From the NCBI GenBank assembly GCA_964587655.1, contig CAZPMT010000053.1:1-33959 (forward strand): 33,959 bases of DNA, in the 5' to 3' direction. The position numbers and the translations under genes are program-made. The stretch is from CAZPMT01 sp964587655 (lineage in GTDB: Bacteria > Hydrogenedentota > Hydrogenedentia > Hydrogenedentales > SLHB01). Of this stretch, positions 7,342 through 13,745 are shown in pieces (position 1 is the first letter of the stretch; the number at the start of each line of letters is the position of its first letter). The notes under the pieces were generated by a model. That model was not told the DNA's origin. It did no database searches and saw nothing but the letters and a program-made list of their open reading frames with translations.

Positions 7342-7630
7342 GGGGCGCTTATTTAGGTCCCACAATCCAACATTCTCTCAACATATAGGGAACAGCTATC
7401 TCCTGCTCCTCTTGATGTCCGCGTGAGTGACCGCTGCTATTGGCTCCCGGTGGGTGCGCAAAGGAAAGCGAGTAGACTGCAAACAGAAACAAGAGGTGAC
7501 TACCTGGGACCGGTCTGGGGGGCTGGCTGTGACACGGATTCCTGGGCGTAACAGTTACCCTTTACTTGGGCGCTCTGACCAGCTTCGAATGCGTGATCGC
7601 GAGATCCGTGCTATTATTATGCCCCGAGAA
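7342..7630 (+). other. Intergenic region without a supported gene
   Basis: About 290 nt follow the beta-helix gene. I find no conserved protein. The 92-aa plus-strand frame at 7427-7705 crosses into the repeat that starts at 7631 and looks non-coding. TATTAT near 7614 could be a -10 box, but no -35 partner is clear. Confidence 0.4.
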
Positions 7631-7725
7631 TCGGATAGTATCCCCACAGGGCGCAGTCGAGCAATCGAGGAAGAACTGACATGGGCATGCTCAGGAAAAG
7701 GATAAGAATCTCCAACATCGAGGAG
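7631..7725 (+). repeat. Direct repeat A, copy 1
   Basis: This segment (from TCGGATAGTATCCCCACAGG through TCTCCAACATCGAGG) matches 8387-8481 closely. It covers a leader with GCGCAGTCGAGCAATCGAGGAA and the first codons of the aspartic-protease-like gene. It shows that 7681-7850 and 8443-8694 are copies of one gene. Confidence 0.8.
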
Positions 7726-7849
7726 TCTTGCGTGGATATCGGAGCCCTCTATTCCTGTGTTCCCGATGACTGTCATCGACCGCCTCGTCTATGACCTCTA
7801 CGGCCTGACGGAAGACGAAATCGCCTTCGTGGAGGAAGGAGCGAAATGA
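7687..7849 (+). pseudogene. Decayed copy of the aspartic-protease-like/methylase-tail gene
   Basis: Reading from the ATG at 7687 gives MLRKRIRISNI, a short divergent stretch, VDIGALYSCVPDDC and then a premature stop. In another frame the same DNA encodes MTVIDRLVYDLYGLTEDEIAFVEEGAK. Compared with the intact copy at 8443-8694, the middle (about 85 nt around the LEKIGVEP region) is deleted and frames are shifted. This copy keeps a glycine where the intact one has glutamate (VDIGALYS versus VDTEALYS), hinting that the ancestor had the catalytic VDTGA motif. Its last codons overlap the DUF4258 start (ATGA), so it may still serve as a leader for that gene. Confidence 0.7.
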
Positions 7850-8106
7850 AACCGGTTCGACTCTCTACTCATGCGCTGTCGTACGTTGTGAAACGAGGGT
7901 TCACTGTGGCCGAAGTTGAGGAAATGATCACAACCATGCCGTGGAAACCGGCCGAACAGGGCGTGAATCGCCTGGAATGCGCGAAGGAATTTCCTTTCAA
8001 CCACTATTGGAACCGCAAGCTATACTCGACCAAGCAGGTGCGCCCGGTCTTTGCGGATGATCACCTGGAAATACTGGTCGTTACGGTTTATGCTTACTAC
8101 TACTGA
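7846..8106 (+). CDS. DUF4258 family small protein
   Basis: The 86-aa protein begins MKPVRLSTHALSYVVKRGFTVAEVEEMITTMPW and continues with a basic middle (RLECAKEFPF...WNRKLYSTKQVRPVF) and a hydrophobic end (EILVVTVYAYYY). This is the DUF4258 fold pattern: H-A-x-x-x-x-x-x-R-G at the start, R/K-F/Y-x-T-K-Q-V in the middle, V-V-T-V-Y-x-Y-Y at the end. Such proteins are RelE/BrnT-like in size and usually sit in front of a DUF2283 gene, as here (22 nt upstream), suggesting a toxin-antitoxin-like pair. A decayed second copy is at 9681-9818. Confidence 0.85.
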   Translation: MKPVRLSTHALSYVVKRGFTVAEVEEMITTMPWKPAEQGVNRLECAKEFPFNHYWNRKLYSTKQVRPVFADDHLEILVVTVYAYYY

Positions 8107-8127
8107 GGCAAAATGAGGAACTTCGAC

Positions 8128-8340
8128 ATGAAGATCTCTTACGATCCCGAGGTCGATGCGCTGAGCATTATTTTCCGCGACACTACCGTCACGACCAAGC
8201 ACTTGGGCGAGGGCATCGCCGTGGATTATGATGCCGACGGGAATCTGGCGGCGATCGAGGTACTCGACGCAACCGCACATTTCGGCGGACGCGAGACCCT
8301 TCACCAAGTCATTCTCGAGGGCGTCGGCTTGGCTGTCTAG
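8128..8340 (+). CDS. DUF2283 family small protein (copy 1)
   Basis: The 70-aa protein reads MKISYDPEVDALSIIFRD...EGIAVDYDADGNLAAIEVLDA, the DUF2283 signature (Y-D-x-E-x-D-x-L-x-I, then D-x-D-x-x-G-x-x-x-x-I-E-x-L-x-A). The ATG at 8128 is preferred over 8113 because the second copy begins at the same residue and AGGAA lies about 8 nt upstream. It follows DUF4258 closely. DUF2283 proteins are often the partner, possibly antitoxin, of such small genes; the role here is inferred. It is within direct repeat B. Confidence 0.88.
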   Translation: MKISYDPEVDALSIIFRDTTVTTKHLGEGIAVDYDADGNLAAIEVLDATAHFGGRETLHQVILEGVGLAV

Positions 8341-8383
8341 CTGCGAAGACGCGCCCAGGACACCCAATTGCCACGCCAAACAC
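8128..8383 (+). repeat. Direct repeat B, copy 1 (256 bp)
   Basis: This 256-bp segment, the DUF2283 gene plus 43 bp of its 3' flank, aligns without gaps to 9403-9658. I count about 12 mismatches, roughly 95% identity. The near identity suggests recent duplication or gene conversion. Confidence 0.9.
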
Positions 8384-8386
8384 GAT

Positions 8387-8481
8387 TCGGAAAGTATCCC
8401 GACAGGGCGCAGTCGAGCAATCGAGGAAAGACTGACACGGGCATGTTCAGGAAAAGGATTAGAATCTCCAATATCAAGGAT
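8387..8481 (+). repeat. Direct repeat A, copy 2
   Basis: This matches 7631-7725 and lies directly after direct repeat B copy 1. Differences include AGTATCCCGACAGG versus AGTATCCCCACAGG and GGAAAGACTGACACGG versus GGAAGAACTGACATGG. Confidence 0.8.
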
Positions 8482-8694
8482 CCGGATCAGTCTTTCGAGG
8501 AAGAGTTTTGGGTGGATACCGAAGCCCTCTATTCCTTTGTTCCCGAGGACTGTCTCGAAAAAATAGGTGTAGAGCCGTCTGTGACGCGCAACCTCGTCCT
8601 TGTAGACGGACGACAAGACCATCGCCTCGTCTATGACCTCTACGGCCTGACGGACGACGAGATCGCTATCGTAGAAGGATTGGACAATACATGA
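8443..8694 (+). CDS. Chimeric small protein: retropepsin-like N-part joined to a methylase-type C-terminal tail
   Basis: From the ATG at 8443 the 83-aa protein reads MFRKRIRISNI...FWVDTEALYSFVPEDCLEKIGVEP, then RNLVLVDGRQ. This resembles clan AA retroviral-type aspartic proteases (V-D-T-G-A-x-Y-x-x-V-P...L-x-x-I-G-I-x-P...L-A-D-G), but the catalytic glycine is Glu (DTE), so protease activity is doubtful. Right after DGR it switches to HRLVYDLYGLTDDEIAIVEG, which is typical of the extreme C-terminus of Eco57I/TaqI-type DNA methylases (LVYxLYGLTxxEIxIVE). I infer a fusion by rearrangement. The longer frame from 8368 adds an unrelated leader that lies in the repeat. A broken copy lies at 7687-7849. 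Confidence 0.6.
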   Translation: MFRKRIRISNIKDPDQSFEEEFWVDTEALYSFVPEDCLEKIGVEPSVTRNLVLVDGRQDHRLVYDLYGLTDDEIAIVEGLDNT

Positions 8695-8813
8695 CATATA
8701 ACCCACGACTACTTGCTCCGGCAAAATGTGAGTTTACGCAGAGGCTTTGCAGCCACGTTTGGGACGATACGGCGATCACGTATGGAGAGTGCGCTAATGC
8801 TTCCAAACGGTGA
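8691..8813 (+). CDS. Possible 40-aa ORF overlapping its neighbours
   Basis: The ATG overlaps the stop of the preceding gene (ATGA) and the frame runs MTYNPRLLAPAKCEFTQRLC...DDTAITYGECANASKR to a stop at 8811-8813, overlapping the DUF6883 start by 17 nt. The tight coupling and protein-like composition suggest a small gene or a truncated remnant. I do not recognise a family. Confidence 0.3.
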   Translation: MTYNPRLLAPAKCEFTQRLCSHVWDDTAITYGECANASKR

Positions 8814-9126
8814 CCGCGCCATTGTCGACATTGCCAAACTTCGCGATTACGTCCTGGATATTCAACATCCCCGCGGGAAACACAAAGCGCGCGTCTTCGC
8901 GAGTGTACTTGGCATGACTGCGGAACACGCGGGCTTGTTGCGCTCGGCCTTGCTGCGAGCGGCTGTTGATGCCCCGGCATCGCCGATTGAAAGAGATCTC
9001 TATGGCGCACGGTATGTGGTAGACTTTGTGTTGGATGGTCCACAAGGATCGGCGAGAGTGCGCAGTTTGTGGTTGGTTCGGAATGGCGAGGATTTCCCTC
9101 GCATGGTTACGTGCTATGTGGCGTGA
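8797..9126 (+). CDS. DUF6883-like protein
   Basis: From ATG 8797 (GGAGAG about 7 nt upstream) the 109-aa protein reads MLPNGDRAIVDIAKLRDYVLDIQHPRGKHKARVFASVLGMTAE, a helical middle, then YGARYVVDFVLDGPQGSARVRSLWLVRNGEDFPRMVTCYV. The opening LPNxxxAIVxxxKLxxYxLxxxHxxGxxKAxxF and the closing VRTxWxVxxGExxPRxVTxY are those of the DUF6883 family, a small domain of unknown function commonly paired with DUF4926, which follows here after 16 nt. The longer frame from 8713 includes an Arg-rich stretch that does not fit the family. A polymorphic-toxin or TA relation is possible but not shown. Confidence 0.75.
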   Translation: MLPNGDRAIVDIAKLRDYVLDIQHPRGKHKARVFASVLGMTAEHAGLLRSALLRAAVDAPASPIERDLYGARYVVDFVLDGPQGSARVRSLWLVRNGEDFPRMVTCYVA

Positions 9127-9142
9127 CTGAGGAGAAACGATA

Positions 9143-9364
9143 ATGAAATCTGAAGTAGAACTGCTGGATGTCGTTGCCCTCACGCGGGACCTGCCGGAAA
9201 GGGGCCTCGTACGCGGGCAAGTGGGAACGACCGTCGAACAACTTGCTGTGGGCGTGTTCGAGGTCGAATTCTCTGACGATATCGGGCGCACTTACGCAAC
9301 CGCCGCCGTGCCCGCCGCCGACTTGCTCGTCTTGCGCTACGAAACGGCGCAAGCCGTCGGTTAG
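9143..9364 (+). CDS. DUF4926 family small protein
   Basis: The 73-aa protein reads ELLDVVALTRDLPERGLVRGQVGTVVE-like text, then GVFEVEFSDDIGRTYATAAVPAADLLVL. DUF4926 proteins share L-x-D-V-V-A-L-x-x-D-L-P-x-x-x-L-x-x-G-x-x-G-T-V-V and a final A-x-x-L-x-x-L. It follows DUF6883, its usual partner, with a good ribosome binding site (GAGGAGAAACGATA). A fragment of a second copy survives at 10110-10158. Confidence 0.85.
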   Translation: MKSEVELLDVVALTRDLPERGLVRGQVGTTVEQLAVGVFEVEFSDDIGRTYATAAVPAADLLVLRYETAQAVG

Positions 9365-9402
9365 GGGTATGCCTTGCCGACAAGTCCAACAAAGGACCTA
9401 AG

Positions 9403-9615
9403 ATGAAAATCGCTTACGATCCCGAGGTCAATGCGCTGAGCATTATTTTCCGCGACACTACCGTCACGGCCAAGCACTTGGGCGAGGGCATCGCCGTGGA
9501 TTATGATGCCGACGGGAATCTGGCGGCGATCGAGGTACTCGACGCAACCGCACATTTCGGCGGACGCGAGACCCTTCACCAAATCACTCTCAAGGGCGTC
9601 GGCTTGGCTGTTTAG
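9403..9615 (+). CDS. DUF2283 family small protein (copy 2)
   Basis: This 70-aa protein differs from copy 1 (8128-8340) at only a handful of residues (for example S4A, D10N, T24A, V58I/I60T, E62K). AAAGGA lies upstream of the ATG. No intact partner gene precedes it: DUF4926 ends 38 nt upstream. Both copies keep the D-Y-D-A-D-G-N-L core. Presumably functional but redundant with copy 1. Confidence 0.85.
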   Translation: MKIAYDPEVNALSIIFRDTTVTAKHLGEGIAVDYDADGNLAAIEVLDATAHFGGRETLHQITLKGVGLAV

Positions 9616-9658
9616 CTGCGAGGACGCGTCCAGGACGCCCAATTGCCACACCAAACAC
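9403..9658 (+). repeat. Direct repeat B, copy 2 (256 bp)
   Basis: This is the second copy of the 256-bp repeat (see 8128-8383), ending at the shared CCAAACAC. The two copies flank the chimeric gene, DUF6883 and DUF4926 and could recombine to delete about 1.3 kb. Confidence 0.9.
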
Positions 9659-9680
9659 TGTCGTCCGCACCTCGCTCGGA

Positions 9681-9818
9681 CGCAAGATATTCCGGCGCAA
9701 CTTCGTGTATAATGGCATGTGGTTAGGCAGGCTCTACGCCACCAAGCAGGTCGAGGTGGTGGCCATTCGTGAAGACAGCGACTGGATCGTCATCACCGCA
9801 ATCGCGAAGTACTTCTGA
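9681..9818 (+). pseudogene. 5'-truncated DUF4258 gene remnant
   Basis: The frame ending at TGA 9816-9818 reads RKIFRRNFVYNGMWLGRLYATKQV then EVVAIREDSDWIVITAIAKYF. This matches the second half of DUF4258 (WNRKLYSTKQVRPVF...LVVTVYAYYY at 7846-8106), but the first half with the H-A-x-R-G motif is missing. It sits 12 nt before a DUF2283 gene, the normal order, so the pair has lost most of one partner. Confidence 0.65.
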
Positions 9819-9830
9819 GGGTATTGGAAC

Positions 9831-10070
9831 ATGAAATTGACTTATGACCCCAAATACAATGTCGCCTACATTTCCTTTCGCGACAGGCCTGCCCAAGTCG
9901 AGACAATCCAAGTCAGCGGCGAACTCAACGTGGACATCGCGCCGGACGGAACTGTCTACGGGATCGAGCTCCTCAACGCCAAAGAGCAACTCCATGGCGA
10001 TCATCCGGACACACTCGTTATCGTTAACCAGGCATCCGGGAAACGTGAGGAGGTCAAGCTCCCAGCTTGA
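9831..10070 (+). CDS. DUF2283 family small protein (copy 3, divergent)
   Basis: The 79-aa protein reads MKLTYDPKYNVAYISFRDRPAQVETIQVSGELNVDIAPDGTVYGIELLNAKEQL. It has the DUF2283 core (Y-D-x-x-x-N-x-A-Y-I, V-D-I-x-x-D-G-x-V-x-G-I-E-L-L-N-A) with a C-terminal extension (LVIVNQASGKREEVKLPA) that is longer than in copies 1 and 2. It is clearly a different lineage of the family, associated with the DUF4258 remnant just upstream. Confidence 0.85.
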   Translation: MKLTYDPKYNVAYISFRDRPAQVETIQVSGELNVDIAPDGTVYGIELLNAKEQLHGDHPDTLVIVNQASGKREEVKLPA

Positions 10071-10109
10071 TGGCGCGATCTGCCGTGGATGTTGCTTCAC
10101 GAGCGCTGA

Positions 10110-10158
10110 GAATCAACTGCTGGATGTCGTTGCCCTCACGCGGGACCCACCGGGGAAT
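10110..10158 (+). pseudogene. Fragment of a DUF4926 gene
   Basis: About 49 nt are nearly identical to the start of the DUF4926 gene at 9143: CAACTGCTGGATGTCGTTGC then CCTCACGCGGGACC. The frame encodes QLLDVVALTRDPPGNR and then runs into the terminator. It marks the right end of the small-gene array, where the island meets the flagellar operon. Confidence 0.6.
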
Positions 10159-10165
10159 CGTGTCA

Positions 10166-10198
10166 AGAAAAAGGGCCCTTGGGAAATCCCAAGGGCCC
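10166..10198 (-). terminator. Intrinsic terminator after flgE
   Basis: GGGCCCTTGGG (10173-10183) and CCCAAGGGCCC (10188-10198) make a perfect 11-bp stem with a 4-nt loop. On the minus strand the stem is followed by TTTTTCTT (complement of 10165-10172). It lies 27 nt after the flgE stop and would end the flgB-flgE transcript. In the plus direction there is no T-run. Confidence 0.9.
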
Positions 10199-10224
10199 AT
10201 GCTGAACCGGGAATGATGGCGCGT

Positions 10225-11556
10225 TTACCGCACCAGGTTGACCGTTTCCTGCAGGAGAGTGTCCGCGGCGGTGATCGTGCGCGCGTTTGCCTGGAAGCCT
10301 CGTTGCGTCACAATCATGTTGCTGAATTCCGTGCCGAGATCGACGTTCGAGCCTTCCAGGACCCCGCCTGCGATCGAACCGCGCCCGCCAGTCCTCGCCA
10401 AGCCTATCTGCACCGGACCGGACGAACCCGTCTCCGCGAACGCGTTGTTGCCGGTCCTGGAAAGCCCTCCGACGTTGCCGAACGTGGCCAGCGCAATCTG
10501 CCCGATGACCTGCGTAAGGCCGTTGGTGAATACACCCGTGATCGTCCCGTCGGTACCCACCGTGAAATTATCCAGGACCCCGCGCGGGAAACCGTCCTGA
10601 GTGTTAAGCGACGCGTCGCTCAGTGCGGCCAGATCCGTAATGCTCGAGAAATCCACGCTGAACTCGAACGGCGTCACCGGAAGCGCGCCGCCCGAGAGCA
10701 GCGAGGCCGGAATGGAAACCTCGTTCTGTGAAGGCAGCGTGGAGCGGGCCTTGAAGGTGTCCGTGGCGCCGTTATCGATGGACCCTTCGGCGTGGAAGGT
10801 GCCGGAGGTGTCGAAAAGGATCACACCGGACTCACCGGCGGTGACGTTCGTCACGTCATTTCCGGCGCCGTACTCAGCCTTCCATAACCAGGCGTTGTAA
10901 GCCGTTCCGCCGTCCGTGACCTGCGCACGCTTCGTGAACGTAACCTGGATGTCGCGCGCCGTGCCCAGAGAATCGTACACGCGGAAGGTCCGTTGGACCG
11001 TGGCGCCTTCCGCCGCGTTTGAGTCCAGATTGCCCGTCATGTTGGCATTCTGCGTGGCGCGCACAATGGCCGTGGCGCCGATTGGGATGTTGATGTCAGA
11101 TACGGGCAAATCAGTGTCGATCCTTCCCACGGCATCGGCCTGGTAGCCCTGGACTCTCATGCCGGTGGCCGGGTCAACAAGCACGCCGCTCGCGTTCAGG
11201 TCGAATGAGCCGTCACGGGTGAAAAAGCTCCGGCTCCCGTCCGTCAGAACGAAAAACCCGTGCCCCTCAATTGCCAAGTCGGACGCCACGTTTGTACTGA
11301 CAAGCGAACCCTGCGTTTGGTTCACGGTGATGCCGCCCACGGAGACGCCAAGACCCACTTGCATCGGATTGGTCCCGCCGAAGCCTCCGACGGCGGCGGT
11401 CCCCCCCTCAAGCGTCTGCGACAAGAGATCCTGGAAATCGGCGCGCGCACCCCGGAACCCGATGGTGTTGACGTTCGATATGTTGTTCGCCACCACGTCC
11501 ATGCGGCGCTGGTGCGCCAACAGGCCGGTCACGGCCGTGAAAATCGCTGTACCCAT
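10225..11556 (-). CDS. flgE: Flagellar hook protein FlgE
   Basis: FlgE builds the hook joining rod and filament. The 443-aa protein has the N-terminal rod/hook motif (AVTGLLAHQRRMDVVANNISNVNTIGFRGARADFQDLL), the FlgE-specific continuation (GVSVGGITVNQTQGSLVSTN...DLAIEGHGFFVLTDG), a central variable domain, and the C-terminal helix (GGVLEGSNVDLGTEFSNMIVTQRGFQANARTITAADTLLQETVNL). These termini form the coiled-coil D0. AAGGAG lies upstream of the ATG at 11556, and flgD ends 32 nt before. It is the last gene of the operon before the terminator. Size is typical. Confidence 0.96.
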   Translation of the reverse strand: MGTAIFTAVTGLLAHQRRMDVVANNISNVNTIGFRGARADFQDLLSQTLEGGTAAVGGFGGTNPMQVGLGVSVGGITVNQTQGSLVSTNVASDLAIEGHGFFVLTDGSRSFFTRDGSFDLNASGVLVDPATGMRVQGYQADAVGRIDTDLPVSDINIPIGATAIVRATQNANMTGNLDSNAAEGATVQRTFRVYDSLGTARDIQVTFTKRAQVTDGGTAYNAWLWKAEYGAGNDVTNVTAGESGVILFDTSGTFHAEGSIDNGATDTFKARSTLPSQNEVSIPASLLSGGALPVTPFEFSVDFSSITDLAALSDASLNTQDGFPRGVLDNFTVGTDGTITGVFTNGLTQVIGQIALATFGNVGGLSRTGNNAFAETGSSGPVQIGLARTGGRGSIAGGVLEGSNVDLGTEFSNMIVTQRGFQANARTITAADTLLQETVNLVR

Positions 11557-11588
11557 AGTCTCACACTCCTTTTCGTTCTCGGCGACCG

Positions 11589-12140
11589 TTAGGCTGCCGC
11601 ACCGTTGATTCGCTGCAGATTTGCCAAAGCGACCGGCGTCGTGCCGATCATCACATAGACGTCGCCGTTCTCGGGATCCAAGTAAACTTGCTCCACTTTC
11701 CCTTCCGTCAAGACGCCTTGCGCGTCCGTCCCCGCGACGGTCCGGCCGACAAGCGAACTCGCCGAGACGAAGTTGAGCCGGTCTATTTCCGAGCTGAGCG
11801 TCCTGAAGCTTGCATTAAGGTTGTTCATCTGCTCGAGGGACGAGAACTGCGCCAACTGGGCCATCATCTGTGTGTTGTCCGTCGGCGACAACGGGTCCTG
11901 GTTCTGAAGCTGGAACACAAGGAGCTGCAAGAAGGCGTCTCGATCCAGTTCCTTGTTGACCTCTCGCGTGGCTCCGGTCCCTGAAGTAACGTCGGCCGCC
12001 TTCGCAGGCGAGACCGTTGCCTGCTTGGCCTTCGTCAGCGTTTGCTGTGCCGCCGAGGTCCGCGCTACTTCGGCCTGCTTTGCAGCGGTCGGGACTCGCC
12101 GTTCCTCCCCGAGCGCGCGAATTGCAACTAGAGCGTTCAT
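11589..12140 (-). CDS. flgD: Hook cap (scaffold) protein FlgD, short form
   Basis: FlgD caps the growing hook so that FlgE can polymerise. In this 183-aa protein the conserved region is in the middle: ELDRDAFLQLLVFQLQNQDPLSPTDNTQMMAQLAQFSSLEQMNNLN, the FlgD signature. After it comes SASSLVGRTVAGTD and a small beta domain (GKVEQVYLDPENGDVYVMIGTTPVALANLQRI). It lacks the longer FLN-type and Tudor-like C-terminal domains of enterobacterial FlgD, as in many non-proteobacterial versions. Good ribosome binding site GGAGG before ATG 12140. It lies between fliK and flgE, its usual place. Confidence 0.93.
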   Translation of the reverse strand: MNALVAIRALGEERRVPTAAKQAEVARTSAAQQTLTKAKQATVSPAKAADVTSGTGATREVNKELDRDAFLQLLVFQLQNQDPLSPTDNTQMMAQLAQFSSLEQMNNLNASFRTLSSEIDRLNFVSASSLVGRTVAGTDAQGVLTEGKVEQVYLDPENGDVYVMIGTTPVALANLQRINGAAA

Positions 12141-12158
12141 TCCTAGATCCTCCGTTTC

Positions 12159-13640
12159 CTAGATGAAGAGGTTAAGCGTCCCATCATGCGGCGCCACCCT
12201 TCGGTAGAGTGCATCAAACGTTTGTCCTGATTCAGCCGGCTGCATCGCACCAAACCGCACGGCAGGCGCCATGCGCGTGAAATCCGGCTGGGCCTGCCCC
12301 GCATACTGTTGACCAGCGGCATGGCCCGCCAACGCCGGCAGCACCGCCACGTGCGTCACCTCGATTCCGCTGCGCGCCAGCGCCTCTCGCAGCCCTAACA
12401 CGTGACTTTCCAACACGTCGCGGACACCCGGATTCCCCGAGAGCAGCGAGACGTTCAATACGTTCTTGACGGAACTGACCTCGATGCGCAGTTCGCCCAG
12501 CGACGGCGGCGAAAGCTGAACCGTCACGCTCTTCTCGCCACGCGAGACAAGATAGCGAACGCTCTGCAACACAAGCTTGTCGAGTACAGCCGGCGTCACG
12601 CTTTCGGGAGCGTTCGCCGGTGAGACGGGAGAAGCCTTAGACGCAACCGAATCCTGGTTCTGCGCGGCGGAAACTAAGAGGCGCGGGTCTACCCCATCGG
12701 CATCTTTCCCGCCGGATGCGGACTTGAGCGGTTCCGTTTGGAGCGGCTGAAGCGCCGCCTCTCCCGAAACGTTCCGTGAAGGCTCTTCGTACAATGCAAG
12801 CGCCAGCTTCTTCAACCATGCGCCCAAATCCACCGTGTCTTGAGAGAGTGCCGGCGGCAAAGCATTCGACACGTCCGTGACCGCCGGAGAACCGGTGATC
12901 AAAATCGGCTGAAGCGTGTTCTGAACGTTGGCCTTGTTCTCTTGAAGACTCACCGTCAGCGTCCGCATAAGCCCCGGCGCGCCTTCGTCCGCGCCGTCCG
13001 TAAGATCCGCCATCGCGAGAACAAACTGATTGGCGATCTCCTCCGATGACAGCGCTGCAACACTCCACGCGACGCGAGCGCCTGACGCGCGCGAATTGGC
13101 GATCTCCTCAGACGACAGCGCTACAACACCGGGGGCCGGAACGGCAACCGGCCGCGCGACATCCAGCCCCAACTCGACCGGCGCAACTTGGACCGCTCCC
13201 CCACCCTTTGACGCTGCGCCCGCCACCGTGGCGATGATTCCCGACTCGGATGCGGTCGCGTCCTCCCCTTTGACAATTTGCGCTGTCTGGTTCATCCCAG
13301 AGAACGCAAGCCAGGCCGTTTCAACGACCTCGTTCGAGTCCGGCGAGGAATTCGCTTCGTCAGATACCGCGCGATTTCTTTCAGTCTCTACGACCCGCGG
13401 CTCGTCTTCGACATCGCGAACTGCGCGCACTTGCGGCTCATCCGGTGAAGACCGCGAAGCTGTCGGCGCACGGTCGTGCACTCGAACATCCTTTTCTATA
13501 GCGGAAGCCGACTCTTGCCGTTCCGCAAGAACGGCCGCAAAGTCACCGGGTCGGCCCGATGATTGCGCACCCGCGGAACGGGGCGCGTCATCGGCCGCGG
13601 GCGGACCGTGCAACACCTCTGACAACAAGGCTACCTGCAT
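12159..13640 (-). CDS. fliK: Hook-length control protein FliK
   Basis: FliK is exported as a molecular ruler and switches substrate specificity when the hook is complete. The first 330 residues of this 493-aa protein are low-complexity and rich in Ala, Ser, Glu and Val, as usual. The C-terminal Flg_hook domain is clear: LQSVRYLVSRGEKSVTVQLSPPSLGELRIEVSSVKNVLNVSLLSG...VRDVLESHVLGLREALARSGIEVTHVAV. The L-x-P-x-x-L-G-x-(L/V)-x-(I/V) motif is intact. The ruler region contains a duplicated ALSSEEIAN segment (DNA copies at 13029-13063 and 13095-13129, 66 nt apart). It is located between the MotE-like gene and flgD. Confidence 0.92.
   Translation of the reverse strand: MQVALLSEVLHGPPAADDAPRSAGAQSSGRPGDFAAVLAERQESASAIEKDVRVHDRAPTASRSSPDEPQVRAVRDVEDEPRVVETERNRAVSDEANSSPDSNEVVETAWLAFSGMNQTAQIVKGEDATASESGIIATVAGAASKGGGAVQVAPVELGLDVARPVAVPAPGVVALSSEEIANSRASGARVAWSVAALSSEEIANQFVLAMADLTDGADEGAPGLMRTLTVSLQENKANVQNTLQPILITGSPAVTDVSNALPPALSQDTVDLGAWLKKLALALYEEPSRNVSGEAALQPLQTEPLKSASGGKDADGVDPRLLVSAAQNQDSVASKASPVSPANAPESVTPAVLDKLVLQSVRYLVSRGEKSVTVQLSPPSLGELRIEVSSVKNVLNVSLLSGNPGVRDVLESHVLGLREALARSGIEVTHVAVLPALAGHAAGQQYAGQAQPDFTRMAPAVRFGAMQPAESGQTFDALYRRVAPHDGTLNLFI
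13029..13129. repeat. Short internal duplication in fliK
   Basis: ATTGGCGATCTCCTC at 13029-13063 and 13095-13129 begin two 35-nt copies with four mismatches, 66 nt apart (22 codons, so in frame). Both encode ...ALSSEEIAN. Confidence 0.85.
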
Positions 13641-13745
13641 TGTTTCGAACTCCTTTCTCGGAATTCCGCGACAAGAAATAACATCTGGGCGGGAGTGATT
13701 AGGATTGCGAGCACAGGCGCGCAGCGCGATGGGTGCGCGATTGCT

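Noticed and set aside
7427..7705. 92-codon plus-strand frame
   Set aside because: It crosses into direct repeat A out of frame with the repeated gene and has no protein-like pattern.
9710..9715. TATAAT hexamer considered as a promoter for the last DUF2283 gene
   Set aside because: It lies inside the DUF4258 remnant (codons for VYN) and has no -35 box at 16-18 nt.
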